Source of the DNA: Acidobacteriota bacterium
GTDB taxonomy: Bacteria; Acidobacteriota; Terriglobia; UBA7540
Assembly: GCA_021817045.1 (NCBI GenBank)
Contig: JAKAWG010000009.1
Coordinates: 35,923-99,922 of the forward strand
DNA length: 64,000 nt
Direction of reading: 5' to 3'
Part shown: in pieces, positions 8,945 through 19,000 of the stretch
Layout of the letters: each line of letters starts with the position of its first letter
Numbering within the stretch: the first letter of the stretch is position 1
Notes under the pieces: generated by a model
The model's database searches: none
What the model saw: the letters and a program-made list of their open reading frames with translations, nothing else
What the model was told of the DNA's origin: nothing
Program-made: the position numbers and the translations under genes

Positions 8945-9399
8945 TGGGAGACTTGCGGGATCTCTACCAGGAAATCGTTATCGACCACAGCAAGCGGCCG
9001 CGGAACCGCCGCCAGATGCCGGACGCCGACCGCAGCGCGCAGGGATATAATCCGCTGTGTGGAGACAAAGTGGCGGTCTACGTGAAGCTTGAGAATGGAA
9101 GGCTGAAGGAAGTGAGTTTCGAGGGAACCGGCTGCGCGATTTCAACTGCCTCGGCTTCCATCATGACCGAAATGTTGAAGGGTAAGACGCCTGAGGAAGC
9201 GCAGCGGCTGTTCGACCGCTTTCACGATCTGGTTACAACCGGCCAAGAGGGGAACGGGAATAAGCCGGCACTCGGTAAGCTGGAGGTTTTTTCCAAGCTG
9301 AACGAGTACCCGGCACGGGTCAAGTGCGCGACCCTGGTGTGGCACACCCTGCGTTCGGCGCTCAAAGGTGGCGGCACAGTTTCGACGGAAGAAGGATGA
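8944..9399 (+). CDS. sufU: Zinc-dependent sulfurtransferase/scaffold SufU
   Basis: 151 residues of the NifU-N/IscU fold. The three conserved cysteines are Cys39 (NPLCGDK), Cys64 (GTGCAIS) and Cys128 (VKCATL). The insertion between the second and third cysteines, typical of SufU rather than IscU, is present. In organisms of this type SufU binds zinc and accepts sulfur from SufS. ATG at 8944 overlaps the sufS stop codon; a longer in-frame start would run inside sufS and is rejected. Confidence 0.94.
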   Translation: MGDLRDLYQEIVIDHSKRPRNRRQMPDADRSAQGYNPLCGDKVAVYVKLENGRLKEVSFEGTGCAISTASASIMTEMLKGKTPEEAQRLFDRFHDLVTTGQEGNGNKPALGKLEVFSKLNEYPARVKCATLVWHTLRSALKGGGTVSTEEG

Positions 9400-9400
9400 C

Positions 9401-9781
9401 ATGATGGAGTCAGATTCCGGGCAGCCGCTGAACCCCGAATCAACCTCGCAGCCGGCCGAACTGAGCGTTTCCGAGGCCATTCAGTTGCAAGATAAGGTCG
9501 TCGAGGCTCTCCGCACCTGCTATGACCCGGAAATTCCGGTGAATATTTACGATCTTGGCCTGATTTACGAGATCAAGGTGGAGCGAACGGGCGAAGTGAA
9601 GGTGCGAATGACCCTTACCGCTCCGAGTTGTCCGGTGGCCGGCATTCTTCCAGGGGAAGTGGAAACCAAAATTAGAGAGCTACCCGGAGTCACTTCGGCC
9701 AAGATCGAATTGGTTTGGGAACCGGCCTGGGACATGACGAAGATGTCTGAGGCAGCCAAACTGCAGTTGGGAGTGTGGTGA
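9401..9781 (+). CDS. sufT: SufT-like MIP18/DUF59 family protein
   Basis: 126 residues. After about 30 variable residues comes the DUF59 core: VEALRTCYDPEIPVNIYDLG, then LTAPSCPVAGILPGE with the conserved cysteine, and VWEPAWDMTKMSEAAKLQLG. This is the SufT family, which helps mature Fe-S proteins in Firmicutes and Actinobacteria. Tandem ATG codons at 9401 and 9404 follow the sufU stop by one base, pointing to coupled translation. Its position after sufU matches many SUF operons. Confidence 0.93.
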   Translation: MMESDSGQPLNPESTSQPAELSVSEAIQLQDKVVEALRTCYDPEIPVNIYDLGLIYEIKVERTGEVKVRMTLTAPSCPVAGILPGEVETKIRELPGVTSAKIELVWEPAWDMTKMSEAAKLQLGVW

Positions 9782-9813
9782 GCGCCGGGCAAAGCATTTT
9801 GACGGGCTAGACG

Positions 9814-10338
9814 ATGCGATTTACAGCAGGGGAAGAATACGGGTTGCGGTGTCTGCTCCGGTTGGGGCGCGAGGGGCCGGAAGGAAGTCTGACCATCGCG
9901 GAAATCAGCCGTGCGGAGGGGATCTCCGTGCCCTACGTCGCCAAGATCATGCGGTTGCTGCGACGCACTGGGTTTGTGCAAAGCACCCGCGGCAAGGCAG
10001 GAGGGTATAACTTAGCGCACCCGGCGGACCGTATTTTGGTTCTCGATATTTTGGACCTCCTCGGCGGCCGCCTCTTCGAAGCCGGTTTTTGCGAACGGCA
10101 TTCCGGGGCGGGCGATGTTTGCACGAATTCGGTGGACTGCTCCATCCGCTCGCTCTGGCGAACGGTTCAGCTCGCCGTGGATCACGTGCTCGGCAAGATC
10201 ACTCTTGGCGACCTGCTTCGCAATGAGCAGGGCATGTCCTCCTGGGTAGGAGAACTCGTGAAACTGGCACCCGGTGGCGCCCGCGTTTCCACTGCGGATG
10301 TTCCCCCTCTCACTTCTCAGAAATCTCACCTAAACTGA
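9814..10338 (+). CDS. Rrf2-family transcriptional regulator, probable Fe-S-sensing SUF repressor
   Basis: 174 residues. A winged helix-turn-helix occupies residues 1-80 (YGLRCLLRLG, ISVPYVAKIMRLLRRTGFV, GKAGGYNLA). Three cysteines follow, Cys93, Cys103 and Cys109, in the region that ligates a cluster in IscR, RsrR and NsrR; spacing is 9 and 5 residues, wider than the 5 and 5 of E. coli IscR. It lies 32 bases after sufT at the end of the operon, so autoregulation through cluster occupancy is likely. That it binds the sufB promoter is inference. A C-terminal tail of about 35 residues is not conserved in the family. Confidence 0.9.
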   Translation: MRFTAGEEYGLRCLLRLGREGPEGSLTIAEISRAEGISVPYVAKIMRLLRRTGFVQSTRGKAGGYNLAHPADRILVLDILDLLGGRLFEAGFCERHSGAGDVCTNSVDCSIRSLWRTVQLAVDHVLGKITLGDLLRNEQGMSSWVGELVKLAPGGARVSTADVPPLTSQKSHLN

Positions 10339-10677
10339 CCGCCTGCCTTTTCCCGAGAATCACCAAAATGCCCCCCCGATGCCGGGCGGCTTAAACCCGG
10401 TATCCGGAATGCGGCAACGTAGAATCATGCCGGCGCCGTATTACCAAAAGGTAGTTGACTTTAAAGTAACTCACGTCTATACTGTGAATATCCCTCGTAG
10501 CGGTCAGTTTACCCCTCGCGCCGCGCCTTAAATTCCAAATGGGAAGACTTAGGCAACGTCTCACGGTTCCGCGGTTGACGCACGGCTGTACGGGCCGGGC
10601 GCGCGGCAGGGCCGGATGGGATCGAGTTCTCTCGTGGTTTGCTACGCACGGCGAAAAATCCAGAGAAAGGAGTGGCG
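10339..10677. other. Intergenic region between the Rrf2 gene and the phosphorelay cluster
   Basis: No gene seen. It carries the promoter at 10455-10483. A leader of about 190 bases separates that promoter from the first start codon; no riboswitch was recognised in it. Confidence 0.6.
10455..10483 (+). promoter_or_regulatory. Sigma-70-type promoter of the phosphorelay cluster
   Basis: TTGACT at 10455-10460, 17-base spacer, TATACT at 10478-10483; each hexamer differs from consensus at one position. A 10-base palindrome, ACTTTAAAGT, overlaps the -35 and spacer (10458-10467) and could be an operator. Confidence 0.75.
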
Positions 10678-11142
10678 ATGATCGCACAAGGGGTTGACAT
10701 TCTCTTAGTGGAAGACAATTCGTCCGATGTTGACTTGACCCTGCACGCACTGCGGCACAATGGCGTGGCAAACCGGATTTGCGTTGTACGCGGCGGGGAA
10801 GAGGCGCTGAAATTCATTTTTTGCCGCGAATCTTCTCATGAGCGTACGGGCAAGCCAGCGCCGCAGATCGTGTTGCTGGACTCGACGCTGCCTAAGGTGG
10901 ATGCGGCGGAAGTGCTTCGGCAGATCAAAAACGACGAGCGCACGCGGCTGATCCCGGTCGTCATATTGACCTCATTCAACGAAGATCGGGAGTCGATCAA
11001 AGTCCGATACGCAAAAGCGACCGGGCTGATCCACAAACCGGTAGATTTCGCGCAATTTCGCGCTCTTATCGCGCAACTTGGTCTGTACTGGCTGGTCGTC
11101 AACGAACCTTCGCTTTTTGAGCAATCGCAATCTGTTTCATGA
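10678..11142 (+). CDS. Single-domain response regulator (receiver only)
   Basis: 154 residues consisting of one CheY-like receiver of the Rcp1/phytochrome-associated type. The acidic pair is in LLVEDNSSD, the phosphoacceptor is Asp68 in VLLDSTLP, then VVILTSF and the lysine of IHKPVDF. No output domain follows, so it should act as a relay or by protein contact. AAAGGAG lies 7 bases before the ATG; a TTG start 13 codons upstream is less likely. The ATGA overlap with the kinase gene argues they work together. Confidence 0.93.
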   Translation: MIAQGVDILLVEDNSSDVDLTLHALRHNGVANRICVVRGGEEALKFIFCRESSHERTGKPAPQIVLLDSTLPKVDAAEVLRQIKNDERTRLIPVVILTSFNEDRESIKVRYAKATGLIHKPVDFAQFRALIAQLGLYWLVVNEPSLFEQSQSVS

Positions 11143-13607
11143 AGCTTCGATCCAAGGCGGGAAAAGGGATGAAGGAAAATACCCAATCGAAGCGTCCGTT
11201 GAATATCTTACTGGTGGAAAACGATCCGGTGGACGCGCGCCTTTGTGAGGCCGAGCTGAAGCGGGCCGGCATGCAGTTTCATTTCGAGGTCGTTGAGACG
11301 GCGGAAGATTTTCGCAGCAAGGTGGACGAAAACACCTACGATGTGATCCTGGCTGACTATAACCTGCCGGGCTGGAACGACCTCGAAGCCTTCGAATATC
11401 TGCGCAGCAAACAGCTCGACATCCCTTTCATTCTGGTTTCAGGCACGATCGGAGACGAGGTGGCTGTCGACTGTATCAAGCGCGGGATTTCCGACTACGT
11501 GCTCAAGGATTGCCTGCCACGGCTTCCCACGGCCGTTCGAAGAGCCTTAGAAGAGAAATCTCTCCGCGAGGAGGCGGCCCTAGCGCAGAAGCAACTGGTC
11601 CAGAGCGACCGGCGTTTTCGGGCGCTCATGGAGCGCAGCGCGGACGGAATCGTCTTGCTGAACTCGAGGGGCGAGGTGGTTTTCACCAGCCACGCCTTGA
11701 ACCCGATGCTGGGCTATTCCGCGAGCGAACGCCTGGGCAAAAGCGTTTTTGAGATGGCTCATCCGGACGACGCTGGTCGCGCACGGAGCGTGTTTCGTGA
11801 CTTGGTTGAAAGGCCAGGAGCCGCCGCGACCGTGCAGATTCGCTACCTCTCAAAGGACGGCCAGTGGCGATGGTTCGAGTGCATTGCCACCAACCTGATC
11901 TCCGAGCCAAGCGTCGAAGGCGTTGTCATTAATTACCGCGATATCTCGGAGCGTAAGCAGGCGGAAGAGGAAATCCGCCGCCTTAACGGGGATCTGGAAC
12001 GGCGGGTTGCCGAGCGCACCGAGCAGCTCGAGGCCGCAAACCAGGAGCTAAAAGCTGAGATCAAGGAGCGGCGGCGTGCGGAAGCGATCGTACGAGAAAG
12101 TCAGGAGCGCTTTCGGCTGCTCGTGGAGAACGTCAAGGGCTACGCCATTTACATGCTTGATCCACAGGGCCGCATCGCAAGCTGGAACGTGGGGGCCGAG
12201 CGCATCAAGGGATATCGCGCCGAGGAAATCATTGGCCGCTCGTTTTCGTGCTTATACCCGCTTGAAAGCGTTGCGGCAGGGCGGCCGATGGAAGACTTGC
12301 GAGCGGCGGCCACGACGGGACACCACGAGTTCGACGCATGGAGACCCAGGAAGGATGGGTCCCTACATTGGGCGAATGTTGTGATCAGCGCATTGCGCGA
12401 TTCGGATGGGCGCCTGACCGGGTTTTCGGTGCTGACCCGCGACATCACGGAACAGCGGCGCGTCCGCGAGGCGGTGGAACGCCTTAGACGGCAGCAGGAA
12501 TTGATCCTCAATTCCGCCGGAAACGGGCTCTGCGGTCTGGACCAGGAAGGACGATGCACCTTCATCAATCCGGCCGGAGCGCGACTGCTCGGTTGGAAAC
12601 CGGAAGAGCTCGCCGGCCAGGTCCTCCACAACGTGCTGCACAGGAACTCCGCAGGTGGCTACACCTGTTCCGGTGAAAAATGCTTGTTGCTCGGCAGCGA
12701 GGGGACACACCGCGCCACAGACGACGTGTTCTGGCGCGAGGACGGGACATGCTTGGTTGTGGACTGCGTAAGTACGCCCATCCTGGGCGACGAAGGAGCG
12801 GTGGTGGGGACAGTGATGGCCTTTCAGGACGTTACTGAGCGCAGGGCCGTCGAGCGGCTGAAGGATCAGTTCGTCTCCATGGTCAGTCACGAACTCCGCA
12901 CCCCTCTGACGGCCATCCGCGGTTCGCTCGGCTTGCTGGCCACTGGAAAACTCTGTCTAAGCAAAGAAGGCCAGACGGCCTGCCAGCGAATGGTGGCCGT
13001 GGGAGTCGCCAATGCGGACCGGCTGACCCGCCTCGTGAACGACATTCTGGACCTTGAGCGCCTCGAATCCGGACGGTTGGCGCTGGCGAAGAAGCGCTGG
13101 GACTCCGCGCAGTTGATGTGCGCCGCCGCCGGCCTGATGGGCGTCATGGCGGAGGCAAACGGCGTCACGCTGACCGCCGGGACGTTTTCGACGGAGGTCT
13201 GGGCCGATTCGGACCGCATCATGCAGGTCTTAATCAATCTGGTTGGAAATGCCATCAAGTTCTCACCTCGCGGCGGCACCGTCCACCTGGACGCCGGGCT
13301 TGGAGAGGGCGAAGTAGTGTTTGAAGTGAAAGATAACGGACGGGGCATCCCTGCGTCGATGCTCTCGCAGGTTTTTGAGCGGTTTCAGCAAGTTGACGCC
13401 TCGGACGCGCGAGAGAAGGGCGGCACGGGCCTGGGCTTGGCTATCAGCCGGAGTATCGTCACCCAGCACGGGGGACGAATTTGGGTGGACAGCGTTCTCG
13501 GGCGGGGAAGCACCTTCATGTTTTCCCTGCCTTTGCAGGTAGCACAGCCCGCAGGCGCCGAAGATCATGTCACGGAAGCAGAAGAAAATTCTGATTGTGG
13601 ACGATGA
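11139..13607 (+). CDS. REC-PAS-PAS-PAS sensor histidine kinase
   Basis: 822 residues, no membrane segment, hence cytoplasmic. In order: receiver at about 22-138 with Asp73 (LADYNLP), PAS at 155-272, coiled-coil linker to 320, PAS at 322-440, PAS at 450-570, HisKA with His584 (MVSHELRTPL), and HATPase with N box around Asn704, DNGRGIP and GTGLGLAI. The receiver comes first, so it is probably a relay kinase driven by another phosphodonor as well as by PAS ligands. ATG at 11139 overlaps the previous stop; ATG at 11169, just after AAAAGGG, is an alternative. The signal is unknown. Confidence 0.93.
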   Translation: MKLRSKAGKGMKENTQSKRPLNILLVENDPVDARLCEAELKRAGMQFHFEVVETAEDFRSKVDENTYDVILADYNLPGWNDLEAFEYLRSKQLDIPFILVSGTIGDEVAVDCIKRGISDYVLKDCLPRLPTAVRRALEEKSLREEAALAQKQLVQSDRRFRALMERSADGIVLLNSRGEVVFTSHALNPMLGYSASERLGKSVFEMAHPDDAGRARSVFRDLVERPGAAATVQIRYLSKDGQWRWFECIATNLISEPSVEGVVINYRDISERKQAEEEIRRLNGDLERRVAERTEQLEAANQELKAEIKERRRAEAIVRESQERFRLLVENVKGYAIYMLDPQGRIASWNVGAERIKGYRAEEIIGRSFSCLYPLESVAAGRPMEDLRAAATTGHHEFDAWRPRKDGSLHWANVVISALRDSDGRLTGFSVLTRDITEQRRVREAVERLRRQQELILNSAGNGLCGLDQEGRCTFINPAGARLLGWKPEELAGQVLHNVLHRNSAGGYTCSGEKCLLLGSEGTHRATDDVFWREDGTCLVVDCVSTPILGDEGAVVGTVMAFQDVTERRAVERLKDQFVSMVSHELRTPLTAIRGSLGLLATGKLCLSKEGQTACQRMVAVGVANADRLTRLVNDILDLERLESGRLALAKKRWDSAQLMCAAAGLMGVMAEANGVTLTAGTFSTEVWADSDRIMQVLINLVGNAIKFSPRGGTVHLDAGLGEGEVVFEVKDNGRGIPASMLSQVFERFQQVDASDAREKGGTGLGLAISRSIVTQHGGRIWVDSVLGRGSTFMFSLPLQVAQPAGAEDHVTEAEENSDCGR

Positions 13608-13983
13608 TGAAGCGGTCCGAGAAGTCACGCGGGTGACTCTCGAACTGCTCGCGGGATGGGCCGTGAGCGCGGCGGGCTCGGGTAAGGAGGGAATCGACTT
13701 GGCCAAGGCCGAACCTCCCGATGCGATTCTCCTGGACGTGATGATGCCGGAAATGGACGGGCCAGCCACGCTGAAAGAACTGTGCTCGAATCCCGCCACC
13801 CGGCAGATTCCGGTGATCTTTCTTACCGCCAAAGCCCGGGCGGCGCAGATTCAATGGCTTCGATCCCTCGGCACGAAGGGGGTTATTCCCAAGCCCTTTG
13901 ATCCGCTGACCTTGGCGAGCGAGATTGAGGCAGCGCTCGGCTGGGCGCCGGAGCAAGAAACGGTTGCAGAGAGGAACACATGA
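13567..13983 (+). CDS. Single-domain response regulator
   Basis: 138 residues, one receiver domain: LIVDDDEAV with the acidic pocket, phosphoacceptor Asp57 in ILLDVMMPEMDG, VIFLTAK, and the lysine of VIPKPFDP. The start lies 41 bases inside the kinase gene and the end overlaps the next start (ATGACA), so kinase, regulator and the multi-domain protein are translationally linked. No output domain. It probably carries phosphate between the kinase and the HPt domain of the next protein. Confidence 0.93.
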   Translation: MSRKQKKILIVDDDEAVREVTRVTLELLAGWAVSAAGSGKEGIDLAKAEPPDAILLDVMMPEMDGPATLKELCSNPATRQIPVIFLTAKARAAQIQWLRSLGTKGVIPKPFDPLTLASEIEAALGWAPEQETVAERNT

Positions 13984-15995
13984 CAACGGAGATCGGCGCC
14001 CGCCTCGAAGACCTGGGTCGGCGCTTCCTTCCTGCTATTCTCACACGTGTCACGGTGCTTGAGCAGACGGCCGGCGCTCTTCTCGATGGGCATCTGCGCC
14101 CGGAGATGCGCGAGGCCGCGGAACGGGAGGCGCACAAGCTCGCTGGACTGCTCAGAACGCTCGGGTTCCCGGCTGGGTCTCGGTTTGCCCGCGAAGCGGA
14201 AGAACTGTTGCAGGCCGGTTCCACTCTTAGCCAGTCTCAAGTTCTGCGGTTTTCAGAACTCGTCGGGGCGCTGCGTCTGGATGTTGAAAGCGTGCCGCAT
14301 GCAGCTGTGGAGGACGTGCAAGAGGCCAGAAAACGCCCCCGTCTGCTTGTCGTGGACGCTAACGAAGACCTCTCGGAGAACATTGCCGCGGAAGCGGCGA
14401 GCCAGGGATTTGAGGTGGAAGCATTCAGAGATCTTCGAAGCGCCCGGCACGCCGTTTCCGGCGGTTGTCCCGATGCGATGCTTCTTGATTTGCTAGCGTC
14501 GGGCGACGAATCGGAGGGTCTCGCGCTGCTCGAGGAGTTGTCCTGCCGGAAGCCGCCTATTCCTGTTATCGTGTTGACCTCGAAAGGCGGGCTCATTGAC
14601 CGTGTGGAGGTGGCTCGGCGGGGTGGCCGGGGATTTCTGGCAAAGTCACTTTCTCCTGCCCAGATCGTCGACGCGGTCATGGGGCTGTTGAGACGAATGG
14701 TGGCGGTCGAGGACCGCATCATGGCCGTGGATGACGATCCTGAAGTTCTGGAGCTGCTTCGCGTGCTTCTCGCGCCACGCGGGGCGCGCATCGAAACGGT
14801 AAGCGACCCCTTGCGATTTTGGGATTCGCTGGAATCCTTCGCCCCCGACCTCGTTGTGCTGGACGTCGATATGCCTCGCCTGAGCGGGGTCGAGCTCTGC
14901 CAGGTCGTGCGAAACGATACGCGCTGGGCCGAGACTCCTGTCATCTTCCTCACCCGCCACGACGACCCGGACACGATCAACAGAGTGTTCGCCGCCGGGG
15001 CGGATGATTTTGTCGCCAAGCCCATCGTCGGGCCTGAGTTGCTGACGCGCATTTTTAACCGCCTGGACCGGCTGCACCTGCGGCGGAGGCTGTCGGATAT
15101 CGACCCTGTGACCGGCATCTGGAACCGGCGCAAGGCCAGCCAGATGATGGCCGATTTTCTAAACTTGGCCCGCCGGCATGGCCAGCCCTTCTCACTGGCG
15201 GTCATGGCTGTCCGGGATTTGGACGAAATTAACCGCAAACACGGGTACGGCGCCGGAGATGCGCTCATGGAGCGAGTCTCCGGTGTCTTGAGCCATGCTT
15301 TCCGCAGTGAGGACGTCTTTGCTCGCTGGAGCGGCGATAAGCTCGCCGTGGGGATGTACGGGTTGACTCGCTACGACGCCGTGGAGCGTCTCTCCCAGGT
15401 TTTTGAAGCTGCGCGCCAGGAGCCGATGAAGATTGAGCCGGACTTGGAGTTGCACGTCACGCTGAGCGCCGGTCTGGCTGAGTACGGAGACGATGGCACC
15501 GACGTCGATGCGCTTTACAGCTCAGCCGAAATGGCTTTGCGGCACGCTGGCGAGGCGGGCAAAGGAAACGTTACCTGCACGCGCTGTCCCTGCGAGTCCT
15601 CCGAGTTAGTGAAAAAAGTGGATGTGACCCTCGTGATGAGGAACGAAGCGCAGGCTTCGCTCCTCTTGCACGCCCTCAAATCAAAGGGCTTCCGCGCACG
15701 CTGGCTGCAGGAGGGTAAAACGGCTGAAAAGCTGCTAACCGGCCCGGAACGGTCGCTGCAATCCAAGGTTGTTTTGATCGATGTGGACCTGCCAGACCTA
15801 GACGGACTCTCCCTGCTCAAGCGTCTGGCGTGGGATGGCGTGCTGAAGGACTGCGGAGCCATCGTAGTCACGGCTCCTTCGGTTAACAATGAAGCGGCAG
15901 CGGCTCTTGCGTTGGGGGCCGTCGATTGCGTAACCAAGCCGTTCAGCGTGCCAGTGGTGGTTCAGCACATCCGCCGGGCCATAAATCCGTCCTGA
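13980..15995 (+). CDS. HPt-REC-REC-degenerate GGDEF-REC signalling protein
   Basis: 671 residues. Residues 1-105 look like an HPt domain with phospho-histidine candidate His52 in EAHKLAG. Receiver 1 spans 121-238 (Asp170), receiver 2 spans 246-362 (Asp295, Lys347), a GGDEF domain spans 370-533, receiver 3 spans 548-669 (Asp601, Lys653). The GGDEF signature is changed to SGDKL (451-455), so cyclase activity is unlikely; an RxxD motif, RSED at 442-445, sits exactly five residues before it, as in cyclic-di-GMP inhibitory sites. It could therefore bind cyclic di-GMP rather than make it. HPt and first-receiver assignments are by pattern and less sure than the rest. Confidence 0.88.
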   Translation: MTTEIGARLEDLGRRFLPAILTRVTVLEQTAGALLDGHLRPEMREAAEREAHKLAGLLRTLGFPAGSRFAREAEELLQAGSTLSQSQVLRFSELVGALRLDVESVPHAAVEDVQEARKRPRLLVVDANEDLSENIAAEAASQGFEVEAFRDLRSARHAVSGGCPDAMLLDLLASGDESEGLALLEELSCRKPPIPVIVLTSKGGLIDRVEVARRGGRGFLAKSLSPAQIVDAVMGLLRRMVAVEDRIMAVDDDPEVLELLRVLLAPRGARIETVSDPLRFWDSLESFAPDLVVLDVDMPRLSGVELCQVVRNDTRWAETPVIFLTRHDDPDTINRVFAAGADDFVAKPIVGPELLTRIFNRLDRLHLRRRLSDIDPVTGIWNRRKASQMMADFLNLARRHGQPFSLAVMAVRDLDEINRKHGYGAGDALMERVSGVLSHAFRSEDVFARWSGDKLAVGMYGLTRYDAVERLSQVFEAARQEPMKIEPDLELHVTLSAGLAEYGDDGTDVDALYSSAEMALRHAGEAGKGNVTCTRCPCESSELVKKVDVTLVMRNEAQASLLLHALKSKGFRARWLQEGKTAEKLLTGPERSLQSKVVLIDVDLPDLDGLSLLKRLAWDGVLKDCGAIVVTAPSVNNEAAAALALGAVDCVTKPFSVPVVVQHIRRAINPS

Positions 15996-16049
15996 AAGCC
16001 GGTCGTGCCGGCCGTTTGACGTAAACTCGCGCGGCACAAGAACGATCCG

Positions 16050-19000
16050 TCAATCGTTCGTGTCCTCAAGGTGCCGGGCGATGTGCGGGTAAACGTCGGC
16101 GCTCGCGTTTTTCCCCAAAATCGAATCCGCGTGACCGTAACGTGGGATGACGTGGCGGGCATACAATTGTCTTCCGTTGCGCTCCCCGAGCAGCTCATAC
16201 GTGATTTCGGTTGACCGCGGCGTGAAGCAGCGGTTTTGAGCGCCGTGAATGAAGGCGATCGGAATTGCCAGGCGCTCCAGGTGTGGCAAGTAAACTTCCT
16301 CGCCTTTCGCCGTGACGATGTGGCCGGTGCGCACCATCCGGCTGAGGTGCTCAAAAGCGCTGATGTTCGTGAGGCCGAACATCTCGTGCAAGGCATCGTG
16401 CGTGGTGGCGCTTAATTCCTGGTGCTCGAACACCTCGGAATACATGAACGTAATCCGGTGGCACACGGGGTTGCTGCAAAGCTGTTTGGCGGGTATTGGA
16501 TAGATGCGCATGGCGGCCTCGTAAAGACGGCCTGGCCAGCCCGTTGCGTCGTTCACGTAAGCGTTCAGCGAATCAACGCCGAGCGCGTCTAGCACTTCCG
16601 GAATGTACAGGCCGCACTTAATGCCGGTGATAGGAGGCGTCACAAGATGCGTAGCAACTTGGGAAGATACCGCTGAGCGGACGCCTTTCAGGCCGCTGAG
16701 CATCGCCATGAAGAAGCTCACCGAGCCGAAACAGTGGACCATCATTTGCACGCTGCGTGCCCCAGTCAGCTCGCGTACCGTTTCGACTGCGGCAGGATAG
16801 TCGTAGGCGGCCACGTCATCCGCGGTTGACTGGAGGTTGGAGGACGCGAGCTCAATGCTTGCCCGATAGTCGAGCGCCCAAACATCAAAACCGCGAGCGA
16901 CCAGAAACTCCACGAGGTTCACGGGAACAGTGTCCGTGCGGAAAATGAGGCTTGAAACGCCCACACCGTGTGTCAGAATGACAGGGCCTTTGCGCCCGCC
17001 TCGGTACCGCAGCAGACGCAACTCGACGCCATCGGCAGTATTGAAGAAATGTATTTCAGGCGCTGGCGCTTCGAGCGGTCGGCGCTTGCGAGGTGGAGCA
17101 TCGGCGCGAAGGTAATGGGGCGGTGCGGCCACTCCGCCGTAAATATCCCACAGCTTTTCGGCAAAGAACCTGCCGAAGCGTGCCGTGGCGTCCAGGTGCT
17201 GGCGGTTGCTGGATGCGCCCGTTACGCGGATCGTTGTCAGTTGCCGGAGGAAATCCCCGGCGGAGATGTGCAGGATCCCATTGCCGAGCAGAGGGCTTGA
17301 AGCGTGTTCTCCGTCATAGATCGTCACATAGAGCGTGGTCATCTCTGGCCACAGCTTGGTTAGTGGCCCGTTGCGGACAGTCTTGAATCCATCAAGATAA
17401 AACGCGCGCCCATCCGGGGCCCGCATCGTCATGCGATAGGCCATGTGCCGTAAGTCGACGCTCTCCGAGCCCTTTTCAAGAAGCCTGAATTCGCCCTCTG
17501 TCACGGTGAGTGATTCCGGTGAAAGCGCGGCGGCCTCGACCGTGCCCATAGCGGTGAACGGATGCTCAGGCTCCGCGAGAGCGCGATCGAGGTCGGTGGT
17601 GCCGATGGTCAGGGTAAATTGAAGGCGCGAATGTTCCGCGCGTCCCACCTCAAATCCGCGTTTGTAACTGTCCTTTACCGACGTTGAAAAGTAACCTCGC
17701 ATCGTTTCGGTAAAGCTCAGTCCCAAGCGGTCCTCTGACCGGCGCGGAGGTAATGGCGGCGGTGAGAAAGGACCACGGTTGATAATCCATCCCCGGTCAG
17801 CAGCGGCCAGCGTGGTTGCGCGCTCTGCAAGCGCAGAAATCGTAAGGAGAGGGTTTACACCCAGTGGACAGGGAATTGCTGCGCCATCCATCACGTAAAG
17901 ATTGTCATATGCTCCGTCCCCGCTGAACACCTGTCCTTTGTGATTCACAACTCCTCTGCTTGGGTCGTCCGCCATGGCGCAGCCACCAAGGGGATGGACC
18001 GTGATGAGTTGGGAGTGTAGCAACGCTTGGGTGAGCACGTTGGTGAGGCACTGGCCACCCAGGGAGCGGGTGGCCCGTTCCAGCCGCTCGCGTATTGTTT
18101 GAAAGACGGGCTGATTCGCAAGCCCCGGCCATTGAATGTGCAGGCGGTCGTTTTCCAGGAGGAGCCGTCCCTGCCCATCATCATGGCCCATGACGAGGTA
18201 GGTGAGCGTGTTGCGCACCGCTCCACGATAAGGACCGAGCGCCAGGCTTTCGACTTCGCGCTCCTTGGCCTTAACCATTTGGGCCAGGCGGCCGTCGCGC
18301 CTGCCAGAACCGGCCGCCGCTGTGGCCAGGACCTCGGGAAGCAGCGTGGCAATCGCTCCCGGTACGGCTCCTTCTTCGATCAGGATGCGCTCGCTCGTCG
18401 GCTTGCCGTTGCGGGTGTCAATGCCGCCGGTAATGCAAGGACCGACGGGCCCGATTTCTTCCAGCGGGCGCGCACCGGCGCCGATTCCGTTGACTTGTCG
18501 CTCCGTGTTGTAAGCGAAAGCCTGCACGTCGCCGTTTGCGGTGAGGCCATAACCCAAGCGCTCGGAGAGCGCCAGGTCACGCGCCTTCGAGCGAAGCAGA
18601 ATCTCCGTCGAACCGAGGCTTCCCGCTCCCAGAATCACGAGATCGGCGCTGACGGCGCACGTCGGTGCGTGGAACTTTTCGCGCCCTGCACCGAGAGGTT
18701 CGTAATGCACTATCCACCGCCCGTTGATCCGCTCGAGATACCGGACTAGGGCACCGGTAAAAATCTCAGCACCGTGATGACAGGCGTCCGGAAGGTAGTT
18801 CATGATGAGAGTGTTCTTGGCTTCGTAGTTGCACCCGGTCACGCAATCTCCGCAAAGCGTGCAAGAGTTTTGCGTGACGCCAGCGCGGTTGACGTGTTGA
18901 GAAAAACTCACGGCGATGGGAGGGCGGAAGAACTCGCCGCCGGCGCCAGCCGCTGTGCGCTCCAGAGCTTCCAGTTTTTGAAGATTCGGAAAGCCGTCAG

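Noticed and set aside
16000..16020. GCCGG/CCGGC hairpin between the signalling cluster and the fusion gene as a bidirectional terminator
   Set aside because: The stem is only five pairs and neither side has a convincing T run.
18027..18749. Plus-strand open frame inside the GMC/hydrolase fusion
   Set aside because: Overlaps a region with strong oxidoreductase motifs on the minus strand; typical high-GC antisense frame.
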